64,000 nucleotides of DNA from Pseudonocardia endophytica (GTDB lineage Bacteria > Actinomycetota > Actinomycetes > Mycobacteriales > Pseudonocardiaceae). Of the stretch, positions 32,529-41,312 are shown in pieces. The translations under genes were made by a program, and so were the position numbers. The stretch's first letter is position 1, and the number at the start of each line of letters is the position of its first letter. The stretch spans positions 1,550,001-1,614,000 of the forward strand of contig NZ_SMFZ01000001.1 in assembly GCF_004339565.1 (NCBI RefSeq). Direction: 5' to 3'. Under the pieces are notes generated by a model. The model did no database searches. It was not told the DNA's origin and saw only the letters and a program-made list of their open reading frames with translations.

Positions 32529-33757
32529 CGGCCACGACCACCCGCTCGGTGCTGCGCGAGCCGCGGTTCCTGCGGCTCTGGGCCGGCACGACGGCGTCCG
32601 GTCTCGCGACATGGGCGCTGCCGTTCGTCCTCGGGCTCGCCGTGCTCGAGGGCACGCTCGACCCGGTGTGGCTGGGCGTCGCGCTCGGCGTGCGCACCGC
32701 GGGTTTCCTGGCCGCGGTCCCGGTCAGCGGCGTGCTGGCGGACCGGTACTCCCGGCGCGCGACGGTGCTGTGGTCGGGCCTGGCCGCGACGGCGGGCACC
32801 GCGGCCGTCGCCGCCGGGCTCGGCGCAGGACCGGGCTGGCTGCTCGTCGCGGGCTCGCTGGTCGCCGGCGCCGGGCAGGGCGCCTGCCGGCCGGCGTTCC
32901 AGGCGCTCGTCGCCGAGGTCGTCGACGCCGACCGCCGTCAGCAGGCGAACGCGGCGACGACGTTCGCGGTCCGGGTGACCACGCTGGTCGCCCCGGCGGG
33001 TGCCGCGCTCCTGGCCGCGGTGCTGCCGGTGCGCGCGCTCGTCGCCGGGATCGGGGTCCTGTGGGTCCTCGCGGCGCTGGTGCCGCCCCGGGGTACCGGC
33101 CGGCCGGCCGCGGGGGTGACCGGTTCGTCGTTCTGGCGGGACTTCGCCGACGGCGTCACCGAGGCCCGCAGGCATCCGTGGTTCCTGGCCGGGCTCGGCG
33201 CGCTGGCCACCGTGATCGCCACCGGCTACTCCGCGACCGGCGTCGCGCTGCCGCTGGTCAGCCGCGACGTCTACGGCAGCGAGGCCGTGCTGGCCGGCGC
33301 GCTCACCGGGTACACGGTGGGCGCACTCGCCGGCGCCGTGCTGGTCTCGAGGTGGCGTCCGGTCGCGCGGGGGTGGGTGGCGCTCGGCGGGCTCGCGCTG
33401 TACGCGGTGGCGCCGCTGTCGCTGCTCGTGCCGCTGCCGGTCTGGGTCGTGGTGGCCGCGTACGTGGTGTGCGGTATCGGGATCGAGCTCTTCAACGTGC
33501 CGTGGTTCACGGCCGTGCAGCGGGAGGTGGAGCCGTCGAAGCTGGCCAGGGTGTCGTCGTTGGACTTCCTGGTGTCCTACGGCCTGGCCCCGCTGGGGCT
33601 GGCGCTCATCGCACCGGCGATCACGGCGTTCGGCACGACTCCGGTGCTGGCGACCTGTGCCGCGGCCTGCGCCGCCGCCCCGCTCCTCGCCGCACTGACC
33701 CCCGGCACCCGCCGCTTCACCGGCACCCGCCGCCGCGCGCGCTCCGAACGAGGGTGA
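32525..33757 (+). CDS. MFS transporter, EntS-like exporter
   Basis: A 410-residue major facilitator with 12 predicted helices. The N-terminus LREPRFLRLWAGTTASGLATW and the loop motif GVLADRYSRRATV after helix 2 are typical of the EntS/drug-H+ antiporter group used for siderophore export. The start GTG 32525 overlaps the lipoprotein stop (GTGA). As the last gene of an uptake operon and facing a biosynthetic-looking operon, it probably exports the small molecule that the importer takes back with bound metal. The substrate is inferred. Confidence 0.85.
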   Translation: MTATTTRSVLREPRFLRLWAGTTASGLATWALPFVLGLAVLEGTLDPVWLGVALGVRTAGFLAAVPVSGVLADRYSRRATVLWSGLAATAGTAAVAAGLGAGPGWLLVAGSLVAGAGQGACRPAFQALVAEVVDADRRQQANAATTFAVRVTTLVAPAGAALLAAVLPVRALVAGIGVLWVLAALVPPRGTGRPAAGVTGSSFWRDFADGVTEARRHPWFLAGLGALATVIATGYSATGVALPLVSRDVYGSEAVLAGALTGYTVGALAGAVLVSRWRPVARGWVALGGLALYAVAPLSLLVPLPVWVVVAAYVVCGIGIELFNVPWFTAVQREVEPSKLARVSSLDFLVSYGLAPLGLALIAPAITAFGTTPVLATCAAACAAAPLLAALTPGTRRFTGTRRRARSERG

Positions 33758-33876
33758 CATCCGTTCACATGAGGCGAACGACTGCCACATCGGTTCGGCG
33801 GGTGGCGGGGTGCCGCTCGGTGGGTGGGACGCGGCTCGGTGGCGGGGCGCGGCTCGGAAGCGTGGGTGAGCGCGCG

Positions 33877-35355
33877 CTACCCGGCCGGGTGGCCGCAGGC
33901 CGCGCAGCACGGGGCGGACTCCGCGGCCCAGGTGACGATCCGTTCGACGAGCCCGCGGCACGTCCCGCAGCCCGTCCCGGCACGCGTCGCGGCGACCACG
34001 CCGGGCACGCTCGTCTCCCCGCCCTCGACGCAGGCCACGATCTCCTCCTTGGACACGCCGCTGCAGTTGCAGACCTGTGTGGACCCGTCCATCTCGGACA
34101 CGTCCTCCGCCGGGGCGGCCCCGGACAGCGTGAACAGCAGCTCGGCGCGGTCCTCCGGCAACGGGAGTCCGCGGTCGAGGACCTGCTGCAGGTAGGCCAC
34201 CTTCGACGTGTCGCCGAGCAGCGTCGCGCCGACCAACCGGCCGTCGCGCAGCACGACCGACTTGTGGATGCCGCGCTTCGGCTCCGAGTAGCGCACCACC
34301 TCGTCGTCCTCGCCCTCCGGGGCGCGCACCCCCATGGACGCGACGTCGACGCCGGCGACCTTCAGCTTCGTCGCGGTGCGCGAGCCGTGGTACTCGGCGT
34401 CCGGATCGGCACCGGTCAGCACGTCGGCGAGCACGGCCGCCTGCTCCCACAGCGGCGCGACCAGCCCGTACACCTCCCCGCGGTGCTGCGCGCACTCCCC
34501 CACGACGTACACGTCCGGGTCGTCGACCGAGCGCATCCGGTCGTCGACGACGATCCCGCGTTCCACGGTCAGCCCGGCCGCGACGCCGAGCCCCACGTTC
34601 GGCCGCGTACCGGCGGCCACCACCACCATCCCGGTGTCGATCACGGTGCCGTCCGCGAGCAGGACCGCGGTCACCGACCCGGCACTGCGGATCGCCACCG
34701 GGCGGTGCCCGGTGTGGACGTGCATGCCGTGGTCGCGCTCCAGCACGCGCCGCAGGATCGCCCCCGCCTCGGCGTCGAGCTGGCGGCTCATCAGGACCGG
34801 TCCACTCTGGACGACGTGCACGTCGACGCCGTGCTGCTGCAGGCCGTGCGCGGCCTCGAGCCCGAGCAGCCCGCCACCGATCACGACGGCGTTCGGGACG
34901 TCGCGCGCGTGGTCGAGCATCGCGGCCGTGTCGTCGATCGTGCGGAACCCGAACACACCCGGCGTGAGCGTCGCGTCGTCGGACCACATGCCGTCGATCG
35001 GTGGGAACGCGGACCGGCTCCCGGTCGCGATGATCAGCGTGTCGTAGCCGACGACCGTGCCGTCGTCGGCGAACACCTTGCGCCCCGGCCGGTCGATCCG
35101 CACGACGCGCACGCCGGGGTACAGCGTGACGTCGTGCTCGGCGTACCAGTCCACCGGGTTGAGGTAGATGTCGTCGATCTCGTCGGGTCCCTCGGCGAGC
35201 ACGCGGCTCAGCAGGATCCGGTTGTAGCTGCCGCCCGGCTCGTCGCCGAACACGGTGATCCGGAACCGCTCCGCTCCCGGTCGGGCGATGATCTCCTCCA
35301 GCGCGCGGGCGCCCGCCATCCCGTTGCCGATCACGACGAGGTCCTTCCGGGTCAC
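33877..35355 (-). CDS. NAD(P)H-dependent nitrite/nitrate reductase flavoprotein subunit (NirB N-terminal/NasB-like)
   Basis: A 492-residue flavoprotein. FAD motif VIGNGMAGARALE (about 8-20), NAD motif IGGGLLGLEAAHGL (about 155), and a C-terminal BFD-like [2Fe-2S] domain with CNCSGVSKEEIV and GCGTCRG, which supply the four cysteines. It lacks the sirohaem and 4Fe-4S parts of full NirB, so it is the electron-transfer subunit that passes NAD(P)H electrons to NasA. The GTG start overlaps the nasA stop (GTGA, 35352-35355). Confidence 0.85.
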   Translation of the reverse strand: MTRKDLVVIGNGMAGARALEEIIARPGAERFRITVFGDEPGGSYNRILLSRVLAEGPDEIDDIYLNPVDWYAEHDVTLYPGVRVVRIDRPGRKVFADDGTVVGYDTLIIATGSRSAFPPIDGMWSDDATLTPGVFGFRTIDDTAAMLDHARDVPNAVVIGGGLLGLEAAHGLQQHGVDVHVVQSGPVLMSRQLDAEAGAILRRVLERDHGMHVHTGHRPVAIRSAGSVTAVLLADGTVIDTGMVVVAAGTRPNVGLGVAAGLTVERGIVVDDRMRSVDDPDVYVVGECAQHRGEVYGLVAPLWEQAAVLADVLTGADPDAEYHGSRTATKLKVAGVDVASMGVRAPEGEDDEVVRYSEPKRGIHKSVVLRDGRLVGATLLGDTSKVAYLQQVLDRGLPLPEDRAELLFTLSGAAPAEDVSEMDGSTQVCNCSGVSKEEIVACVEGGETSVPGVVAATRAGTGCGTCRGLVERIVTWAAESAPCCAACGHPAG

Positions 35356-37409
35356 GCGCCGACCTCCTCGACCCCGGCCGGTGCGACGGCCACCGCGCAC
35401 GTCTTGAACTCGGGCATCCGCGACGTCGGGTCCAGACGTGGGCTGGTCAGGTCGTTGACGCCGGCCCAGTGGAACGGGAGGAACACGGTGTCGGTGCGGA
35501 TGCCGTCGACGAGCCGTGCCCGGGCCACGACCGACCCGCGGCGGGTGGTGAGCCGGACTCCCTCGCCGTCGGAGATCCCGGTGGCCGCGGCCAGACGCGG
35601 GTGCAGCTCGGCGTAGAGCTCGGGCTCGGCCGTGTCCAGCGCCGTGCTGCGACGGGTCTGCGCTCCGGACTGGTAGTGGGTGCGGCTGCGGCCGGTGGTC
35701 AGCAGGTACGGGAACCGGCGCTCCAGCCGTTCGGTCACCCCACGGTGGGCGACGGCGACGAACCGGGCCCGCCCGTCCGGCGTCGGGAACCGGTCGGCGA
35801 ACAGCCGCGGGGTACCGGGGTGCTCCTCGGAGGGGCAGGGCCAGAACAGCTGCTCGCCCGCGTCGAGGCGTTCCCAGCTGATGCCGGCGTAGTCGGCGAC
35901 GCCGCCGGCCGAGGCGCGGCGTAGCTCGTCGAAGACGTCCTGCGGGTCGGTCGGGAAGAACTTCCCGCGGCCGAGGCGGTCGGCGATGTCGTGCCAGATG
36001 TCCAGTTCGGACCGGACGCCGTCCGGCGGGTCGAGCGCCCGTCGTCGTCGCAGCACCCGTCCCTCCAGGTTGGTCAGCGTGCCGTCCTCCTCGGCGAACT
36101 GCGTCGTCGGCAGCACGACGTCGGCCAGGCGCGCCGACTCGGAGAGCACGAAGTCGGTCACGACGAGCAGGTCGAGCGCGCCGAGCCGCTCGACGACGCG
36201 CGCGGCGTCCGGAGCGGACACGACCGGGTTCGACGCGGCGAGCAGCAAGACGCGAACGTCCGTGCCGCACCGCTCGAGCAGCTCGTAGGCGGACACGCCG
36301 GGCGCCGGGAGCTCGTCGGCGTCGACGCCCCAGACGTCCGCGACGAACGCGCGGTGCTCCGGGTTCGCCAGGCTCCGGTAGCCGGGGAGCTGGTCGGCCT
36401 TCTGCCCGTGCTCGCGCCCGCCCTGCCCGTTGCCCTGGCCGGTGACGGTCGCCCAGCCGGAGCCCGTGTCGCGGCCCGGCAGGCCCAGCGCGAGCGCCAG
36501 GTTGATCCACGCCGTCGCCGTCGCGACGCCGTCCGCATGCTGCTCGGCGCCCCGCGCGGTGAGGATCATGGCCCGCTCGGCGCCCGCCAGGGCGTGCACC
36601 GTGGCCTCCAGGTCCGCGACCGGGACGCCGGTGATCCGTTCGGTGCGGTCCGGCCAGTCGGAGCGGACGGCCCGTCGTACCGCCTCCCACCCGGTGGTGC
36701 GCTCCGCGATGTAGTTCTCGTCGATCAGACGGTCGCGGATTGCGATGTGCAGCAACCCGTTCGCGAGCGCGATGTCGGTGCCCGGCACGGCCGCGAGGTG
36801 CGCGTCGGCGAGTGCGGCGGTCGCCGTCCGGCGGGGGTCGACGACGATGTGGCGCGCCCCGCGCTCGCGCCCGGCGGTGAACCAGCGCATGGCGGGCGGC
36901 ATCGTGTCCGCCGGGTTGGAGCCGACGAGCAGCACGACGTCCGCCTCGGCCACGTCGGGCAGCGGGAACGGCAGGCCGCGGTCGATCCCGAACGCCCGGT
37001 TCGCCGCCGCGGCGGCCGAGGACATGCAGAAGCGGCCGTTGTAGTCGATCATCGCGGTGCCGAGACCGACCCGAGCGAACTTGCCGAACTGGTAGGCCTT
37101 CTCGTTCGTCAGGCCTCCGCCGCCGAAACACCCGACCGCGTCCGGCCCGTGCTCGTCCTGTGCCGCCGTGATCGCCGCCGCGACCCGGTCGAGCGCGGCG
37201 TCCCACGTCGCCGGGCGGAGCGCACCGCGGTCGCGGACCAGAGGAGTGGTGAGGCGACCGGGATGGGTCAGCAGCTCGGCGGCGTTCGCCCCCTTCACGC
37301 ACAGACCGCCGAGGTTCACCGGGAAGTCGTCGCGGCCGGTGAGCTCCCGGTCGGGGCCCATGCGGATCCCGCACTGCAGGGAGCAGTACGGGCAGTGGGT
37401 GTCGGTCAT
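35352..37409 (-). CDS. nasA: Assimilatory nitrate reductase catalytic subunit
   Basis: A 685-residue molybdopterin oxidoreductase of the NasA/NapA group. The N-terminal [4Fe-4S] ligands are Cys6, Cys9 and Cys13 in HCPYCSLQCG and Cys37 in GGLCVKG. The bis-MGD domains run to a C-terminal molydopterin-dinucleotide-binding domain (FPYLLTTGRSRTHYQSG). No Tat signal is present, so it is cytoplasmic, as expected for assimilation. It is translated first in the nasA-flavoprotein operon. Upstream lies a GlnR-like operator, consistent with nitrogen control. Confidence 0.92.
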   Translation of the reverse strand: MTDTHCPYCSLQCGIRMGPDRELTGRDDFPVNLGGLCVKGANAAELLTHPGRLTTPLVRDRGALRPATWDAALDRVAAAITAAQDEHGPDAVGCFGGGGLTNEKAYQFGKFARVGLGTAMIDYNGRFCMSSAAAAANRAFGIDRGLPFPLPDVAEADVVLLVGSNPADTMPPAMRWFTAGRERGARHIVVDPRRTATAALADAHLAAVPGTDIALANGLLHIAIRDRLIDENYIAERTTGWEAVRRAVRSDWPDRTERITGVPVADLEATVHALAGAERAMILTARGAEQHADGVATATAWINLALALGLPGRDTGSGWATVTGQGNGQGGREHGQKADQLPGYRSLANPEHRAFVADVWGVDADELPAPGVSAYELLERCGTDVRVLLLAASNPVVSAPDAARVVERLGALDLLVVTDFVLSESARLADVVLPTTQFAEEDGTLTNLEGRVLRRRRALDPPDGVRSELDIWHDIADRLGRGKFFPTDPQDVFDELRRASAGGVADYAGISWERLDAGEQLFWPCPSEEHPGTPRLFADRFPTPDGRARFVAVAHRGVTERLERRFPYLLTTGRSRTHYQSGAQTRRSTALDTAEPELYAELHPRLAAATGISDGEGVRLTTRRGSVVARARLVDGIRTDTVFLPFHWAGVNDLTSPRLDPTSRMPEFKTCAVAVAPAGVEEVGA

Positions 37410-37433
37410 CGGGACCCAGCGTCGTCGGCGGTG

Positions 37434-37460
37434 GTTACCGCCCCGTTGTCCGCGCGTAAC
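37434..37460 (-). promoter_or_regulatory. GlnR-like operator upstream of nasA
   Basis: On the minus strand, toward nasA, the sequence reads GTTAC-n6-ACAAC-n6-GTAAC. The actinobacterial GlnR box is GTnAC-n6-GnAAC repeated, so two a-sites match fully at the correct 22-bp step and the b-site matches at its AAC end. It is 25 bp upstream of the nasA start codon and 50 bp from the divergent SIP gene. A nitrogen-control role is likely. Confidence 0.6.
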
Positions 37461-37509
37461 GGCGACCGCAGAACGCCGGGCGGTCGGTGTGAGCGACACT
37501 GGGACCGCC

Positions 37510-38253
37510 ATGACGACGACCGCACCGCGCCTGCTCCAGGTCCGCCGAACGACGCACGTGACGCCGAGGATGATCCGCGTGACGCTCGCGGGCGACGATC
37601 TCGACGGGTTCCCGGGTGAGGGCCCGGACCGGCGGATCAAGATGTTCTTCCCGCTCCCCGGGCAGGACGTCCCGGCCGTCCCGCGTGCGAGCACCGGCGG
37701 ACCGGTCTGGCCGGCGGGTGAGGCGCGACCGGCGATCCGCACGTACACCGTGCGGCGGTTCGACGCCGGTGCCGGTGAGCTGGACGTCGACTTCGTCGTG
37801 CACGACGGGCACGGCCCGGCCGCCGACTGGGCGTCGCGTGCGGAGCCGGGCAGCTGGGTCGGCGTGTCCGAGCCCGGCGGTCGCTGGACGCCGGATCCGG
37901 CCGCGGACTTCCACGTCGTGATCGGTGACGAGTCGGCGCTGCCCGCCGTCGCGACCGTGCTGGAGACGCTGGACGGCCCGGTCCCGGTGCACGCGTTCCT
38001 CGAGGTCGCGGACGCCGGTGAGGAGCAGTCACTTCCCGGCTCGGCTCGGGTCACATGGGTGCACCGGGGCGACGCGCCGGCCGGGGAGCCGCTGGTCGCG
38101 GCCGTGCGGGCGGCCGACCTGCCGTCCGGGAAGGGCCAGGCGTGGCTCTCCGGCGAGTCCGCAGCCGTCAAGGACCTGCGGGCGCACCTGCTCGAGGACC
38201 GCAAGCTCGACCGCCGCGCCGTCTACGCCACGGGGTACTGGCGGGCGCGCTGA
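37510..38253 (+). CDS. Siderophore-interacting protein (FAD-dependent ferric reductase)
   Basis: A 247-residue SIP/ViuB-type flavoprotein. The FAD-binding block is RPAIRTYTVRRFD (about 76-88), with WASRAEPGSWVGVSEPGG following, and the NAD(P)H-binding region near QAWLSGESAAVKDLRAHL at the C-terminus. Such proteins reduce ferric iron in siderophore complexes in the cytoplasm. It may serve the metal-uptake genes 4 kb upstream, but it shares its promoter region with nasA, so co-regulation with iron-demanding nitrate reduction is also possible. ATG 37510. Confidence 0.88.
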   Translation: MTTTAPRLLQVRRTTHVTPRMIRVTLAGDDLDGFPGEGPDRRIKMFFPLPGQDVPAVPRASTGGPVWPAGEARPAIRTYTVRRFDAGAGELDVDFVVHDGHGPAADWASRAEPGSWVGVSEPGGRWTPDPAADFHVVIGDESALPAVATVLETLDGPVPVHAFLEVADAGEEQSLPGSARVTWVHRGDAPAGEPLVAAVRAADLPSGKGQAWLSGESAAVKDLRAHLLEDRKLDRRAVYATGYWRAR

Positions 38254-38310
38254 GATCCGGGGGATCGTCGGGGGTGGCCGCTACCATCGGGTCATGACGG
38301 TTACCGCGCG

Positions 38311-38394
38311 ATGCTGAGGAACGCCGGCGAACGCGCGCCGGGTGCGGTGTCGTGGGACGAGCTCGAGGTCGACCTCGGCCTGGCCGACCGCTGA
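38311..38394 (+). pseudogene. Antitoxin remnant
   Basis: A 27-codon frame from ATG 38311 ends with VSWDELEVDLGLADR and a stop. This resembles the C-terminal tail of actinobacterial antitoxins paired with RelE-type toxins (a V-S-W-D-E-hydrophobic block). No N-terminal DNA-binding part is found upstream; only 57 bp separate it from the SIP gene. It is probably the last fragment of a decayed toxin-antitoxin operon. Confidence 0.45.
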
Positions 38395-38425
38395 CGTTCC
38401 CCACCATCCGAGCGACCTGCTGCCG

Positions 38426-38625
38426 ATGAGCCACACGATCGACGTCGATCCGGCGGCACAGGTCGTCATCGACGTCCTCCCGCCGGCTCTCCTGGACTCG
38501 CCGGCCGAGGTGTTCGCGCTCCTCGAGCTGGAACCGTGGCGGGCGCCCTCGATCGCACCCGAGACGAACCCCGGCGGAGCCGTGCGCTCGATCGGGTTGG
38601 GCACCTCAGCCATGGTCGTACCTCG
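38426..38625 (+). pseudogene. RelE-like toxin remnant
   Basis: From ATG 38426 the frame gives MSHTIDVDPAAQVVIDVL, then PPALLDSPAEVFALLELEPW and a GGAVRSIGLG block. This looks like the N-terminal two thirds of RelE/ParE-like toxins common in Streptomyces and Pseudonocardia. After about residue 64 the similarity ends where the catalytic C-terminal strands should be, and the frame runs on as Ala/Arg-rich filler to 38935, antisense into mysD. I therefore call it a truncated, inactive toxin gene. It lies 31 bp after the antitoxin remnant. Confidence 0.5.
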
Positions 38626-38729
38626 TGCCGCGGCGACGGCGCCGGAGGTCGAGGCGTCCACGACGCTAGCGGTGGCGCGGTGCGGGCGCGGCCCGGCGGC
38701 GCCGGGTCGGTCCGCCCCGGCCGATCAGC

Positions 38730-38790
38730 GCCGAGATCGCACACATGGTGGTGCGAACGGCAGCGGTACCGCCATGGCTGCGATCTCGGC
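38730..38790. terminator. 61-bp two-stage palindrome past mysD
   Basis: Perfect 12-bp outer arms GCCGAGATCGCA (38730-38741) and TGCGATCTCGGC (38779-38790) enclose a second stem (CATGGTGGT paired with ACCGCCATG). It lies 37 bp beyond the mysD stop on the minus strand and probably ends the mys operon. Its structure resembles the other intergenic palindromes in the window. Confidence 0.65.
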
Positions 38791-38826
38791 CGGGTCGGTA
38801 CGAGTCGGGGCTGCGGCGCTGCCGCG

Positions 38827-39903
38827 TCAGGACCGCAGGGCGGCCTCCACACTCGTCGCGAACAGCTCCGGTAGCTCGATGCCGGCCGCGCGCGCCATCG
38901 TGGCGACCACACTCGTCGTCGCGAACGAACAGTAGAGGCTCGCCTCCAGGAAGAACGGGCGGCCGGACGGGTCGATCCGGAAGTCGAACAGGCCGTAGTG
39001 CCGGCACCCGAGCGCCGCGTAGCAGGCGCGCGCCGCGTCCTGGACCGGTCGGGTCGCCGGGTCCGACGGGTCGACGATCCAGGCCCGCTCGCCGTCCTTG
39101 GCCATCAGGCGCAGGTCGCCGTCCTCGGAGCGGGCCAGCTTGTCGTCGTAGCCGCGCACCGGCTTCGACGTCCGGTCCATCGCGTACTCCTCGAGCGGCA
39201 GTCCGACGAGCGCGCCGTCGCGTTCGAGCACACCGCAGCGCACCTCCCGACCCAGTTCCACGTACTCCTCGACGAGCGCGGCCGACGAGTGCCGGAACGC
39301 CTCCGTCAGCGCGTCGTCGTAGTCCTGTGTGGACCGCACGAGCGTCACGCCGGACGAGTTGTCCGCGTCGACCGGCTTCACCACGACCGGCGGCGCGAGC
39401 GTGGGCCGGCCGCCGGGCCGCACCACCTCACCGCGCGGGACGTCCACACCGGACGCCGCGACGACGGCCCGGGCCTTCGGCTTGTCCACCGACAGCGCCG
39501 TCGCGTCCGGCCGGTTGCCGACGTAGGGGACGCCGAGCACGTCGAACAGCGCCCGGTGGCCGGTCATGCCGGGCGGGCAGAACATCTGCGGCACCATCAC
39601 GTCCGGGGCCAGCTCGGTGATCATGCGGATCGCGTCCCCGACCGTCACCGGCGTGGACGCCGCGACCACCTCCGGTTCCAGGGACCACGGGAAGCGCCAG
39701 CAGCCGTCCGGCGTGACGTGCGCGAGGTGCGGCTCCCAGCGGGCCGGGTCGGCCGTCGCGGCCAGGCAGTCCCTGGCGTAGAGCAGCGACAGGTCGACGA
39801 ACTCGTCGGACACCGCCGAGCCGGTCAGATGGAGGACGCGCAGGGCCGCGCGGGTCTCGCCGGCGGCCGGCTGCGGCGACGCCCCCGGCGTGTAGGCACG
39901 CAT
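38827..39903 (-). CDS. mysD: D-Ala-D-Ala ligase-like ATP-grasp enzyme of mycosporine synthesis
   Basis: A 358-residue ATP-grasp ligase. The pattern includes DKPKARAVVAASGVDVPRG, VVKPVDADNSSGVTLV (ATP-binding loop), LVEEYVELGREVRCGVLE and FFLEASLYCSFA, where Mg ligands lie. In mycosporine-like amino acid (MAA) pathways MysD condenses a second amino acid onto mycosporine-glycine to make an imine such as shinorine, porphyra-334 or mycosporine-glycine-alanine. Its ATG overlaps the mysC stop (TGATG). No NRPS-like MysE is present. The amino acid selected cannot be read from the sequence. Confidence 0.9.
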   Translation of the reverse strand: MRAYTPGASPQPAAGETRAALRVLHLTGSAVSDEFVDLSLLYARDCLAATADPARWEPHLAHVTPDGCWRFPWSLEPEVVAASTPVTVGDAIRMITELAPDVMVPQMFCPPGMTGHRALFDVLGVPYVGNRPDATALSVDKPKARAVVAASGVDVPRGEVVRPGGRPTLAPPVVVKPVDADNSSGVTLVRSTQDYDDALTEAFRHSSAALVEEYVELGREVRCGVLERDGALVGLPLEEYAMDRTSKPVRGYDDKLARSEDGDLRLMAKDGERAWIVDPSDPATRPVQDAARACYAALGCRHYGLFDFRIDPSGRPFFLEASLYCSFATTSVVATMARAAGIELPELFATSVEAALRS

Positions 39904-41312
39904 CAGTCCCCCGCCGGTTCGACGATCTTGCCGATGTTCAGGTCGATCCGCACCCAGTCCGGCCCGCGGCGCAGCGTGCGCAGCAGCAGCCACGGGATCT
40001 GCAGGTGGTGCAGGGCGAGGAACGGGAGCGGGTCGTCGCGGTCGAGCACGGCGTCGGTCCCGCGCAGGATCGTCCGCAGCGTGCCGAGCCGGTCCGGACC
40101 GCTCAGCAGCCGCCACACCTCGTGGTACGTCCAGTAGGTGGGGCGGGCACCCGGGCGTGGCACCAGCGTCCCGGTGCCGCGGCCGAGGTAGGCGTCCGCG
40201 ACGCCCGGCGTGTCGTGGAACATCGTGATCGCCGAGTGGGTGCGCGGGTTGCACTCGATCGCGACCAGCCGCCCGTCGCGGGCCTCGATGAAGTCGAACG
40301 ACACCTGGCCGGTCAGCCCGAGCCCGCCGACGAACCGTCGCACCCACTTCTCGATGGCCGGCCGCTCCAGGTGGCCGTAGTTCACCTGGAACGACGACGA
40401 CGCGCAGCACCCGTGCAGCGTCACCTCACCGTCGCGGACGGTGCTGTGCGTGCAGAACTCCCGGCCCTCGACGAACTCCTGCAGGATCCACGGGTTCTCC
40501 GACGAGATCGGCAGCGACCGCGCGACCGCCTCCGTCCCGGCGGGGGTGGGGCGCGGCAGCGGCGTGAGGTCGAGCCTGCGGACCGGGTCGTAGGCGATCG
40601 ACTTGAGCACGAACGTCCGGCCGGGTCGTGCGTCGAAGTCGAACGCGGCGACCTGGGCCGGGTCGGTGATCCGGTGCGTCTCCGGCACGTCCAGCCCGAA
40701 CGACGCCGCGGCCTCGGCGAACCGGTCCTTGTCGTCCAGCAGGCCGATCACGTCCGGTCCGACGTGCAGCACCTCGCAGTGCGGCGCCAGCACCGGTACG
40801 GCCCGCGCGTCGGCGACGCTGGACACCGGACTGCACACCGGCACGTAGACGTCGACGTCCTCCGCGCGCACGATCTCCAGCAGCGCGTCGGCGTAGCCGG
40901 GGTCGGTCGGCTCCGGGATCGTCCGGAACCGGTCGACGGCCCGGGAGAACCGGTGACCGGTGAGCCGGTGGCGCGCCGACTCGGCCAGCACCACCCGGTG
41001 CCCGGCGCGGTGGAACGCCCGCGCCAGCGCCAGCGACTTGGTCATCTTGCCGCCGCTGAGCAGCACCGTGCGCGGCGCCGCGTCGTGTGCCCCGCGGCCG
41101 TCCACCCCGCGCGACGCCGCATCGCCCGCCCCGCCCGGCGCTGTGTCGCCCACCCCGGGCGGCGCGTCGTCCCCGCGCGTGGCCCGTGCCGCGGCCGGTG
41201 ACCGCGCGCCGCGCACCCGCCCGGCCAGCCACGCCGTCGCCGTGACGGCCGCATCCAGCGGGAGCGCCGCGGTCAGCAGCGCCAGCATGCCGAGCGTGCG
41301 CAGCCGGGCCAT
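39903..41312 (-). CDS. mysC: ATP-grasp ligase forming mycosporine-glycine
   Basis: A 469-residue ATP-grasp protein. An N-terminal hydrophobic stretch (about residues 8-30, LGMLALLTAALPLDAAVTA) and an Ala/Gly/Asp-rich variable linker (about 36-78) precede the conserved core, which begins TVLLSGGKMTKSLALARAFHRAG and continues with FVLKSIAYDPVRRLDL, ILQEFVEGREFCTHS and IECNPRTHSAITMFHD. MysC links glycine to 4-deoxygadusol. The start ATG 41312 touches the mysB stop. The N-terminal hydrophobic part is also known in other MysC homologues. Confidence 0.92.
   Translation of the reverse strand: MARLRTLGMLALLTAALPLDAAVTATAWLAGRVRGARSPAAARATRGDDAPPGVGDTAPGGAGDAASRGVDGRGAHDAAPRTVLLSGGKMTKSLALARAFHRAGHRVVLAESARHRLTGHRFSRAVDRFRTIPEPTDPGYADALLEIVRAEDVDVYVPVCSPVSSVADARAVPVLAPHCEVLHVGPDVIGLLDDKDRFAEAAASFGLDVPETHRITDPAQVAAFDFDARPGRTFVLKSIAYDPVRRLDLTPLPRPTPAGTEAVARSLPISSENPWILQEFVEGREFCTHSTVRDGEVTLHGCCASSSFQVNYGHLERPAIEKWVRRFVGGLGLTGQVSFDFIEARDGRLVAIECNPRTHSAITMFHDTPGVADAYLGRGTGTLVPRPGARPTYWTYHEVWRLLSGPDRLGTLRTILRGTDAVLDRDDPLPFLALHHLQIPWLLLRTLRRGPDWVRIDLNIGKIVEPAGD

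Noticed and set aside
33757..33876. Degenerate GAACGAGGG-type hairpin and GGTGGCGGGG repeats after the MFS gene
   Set aside because: Arms do not pair well enough to claim a terminator or an element; only short imperfect repeats are visible.
32611..37619. Very long open frames on the strand opposite to nasA and its flavoprotein partner (up to about 1000 codons)
   Set aside because: They are antisense to well-supported enzymes, are Arg/Gly/Pro-rich without known motifs, and arise from the low stop-codon frequency in high-GC DNA.
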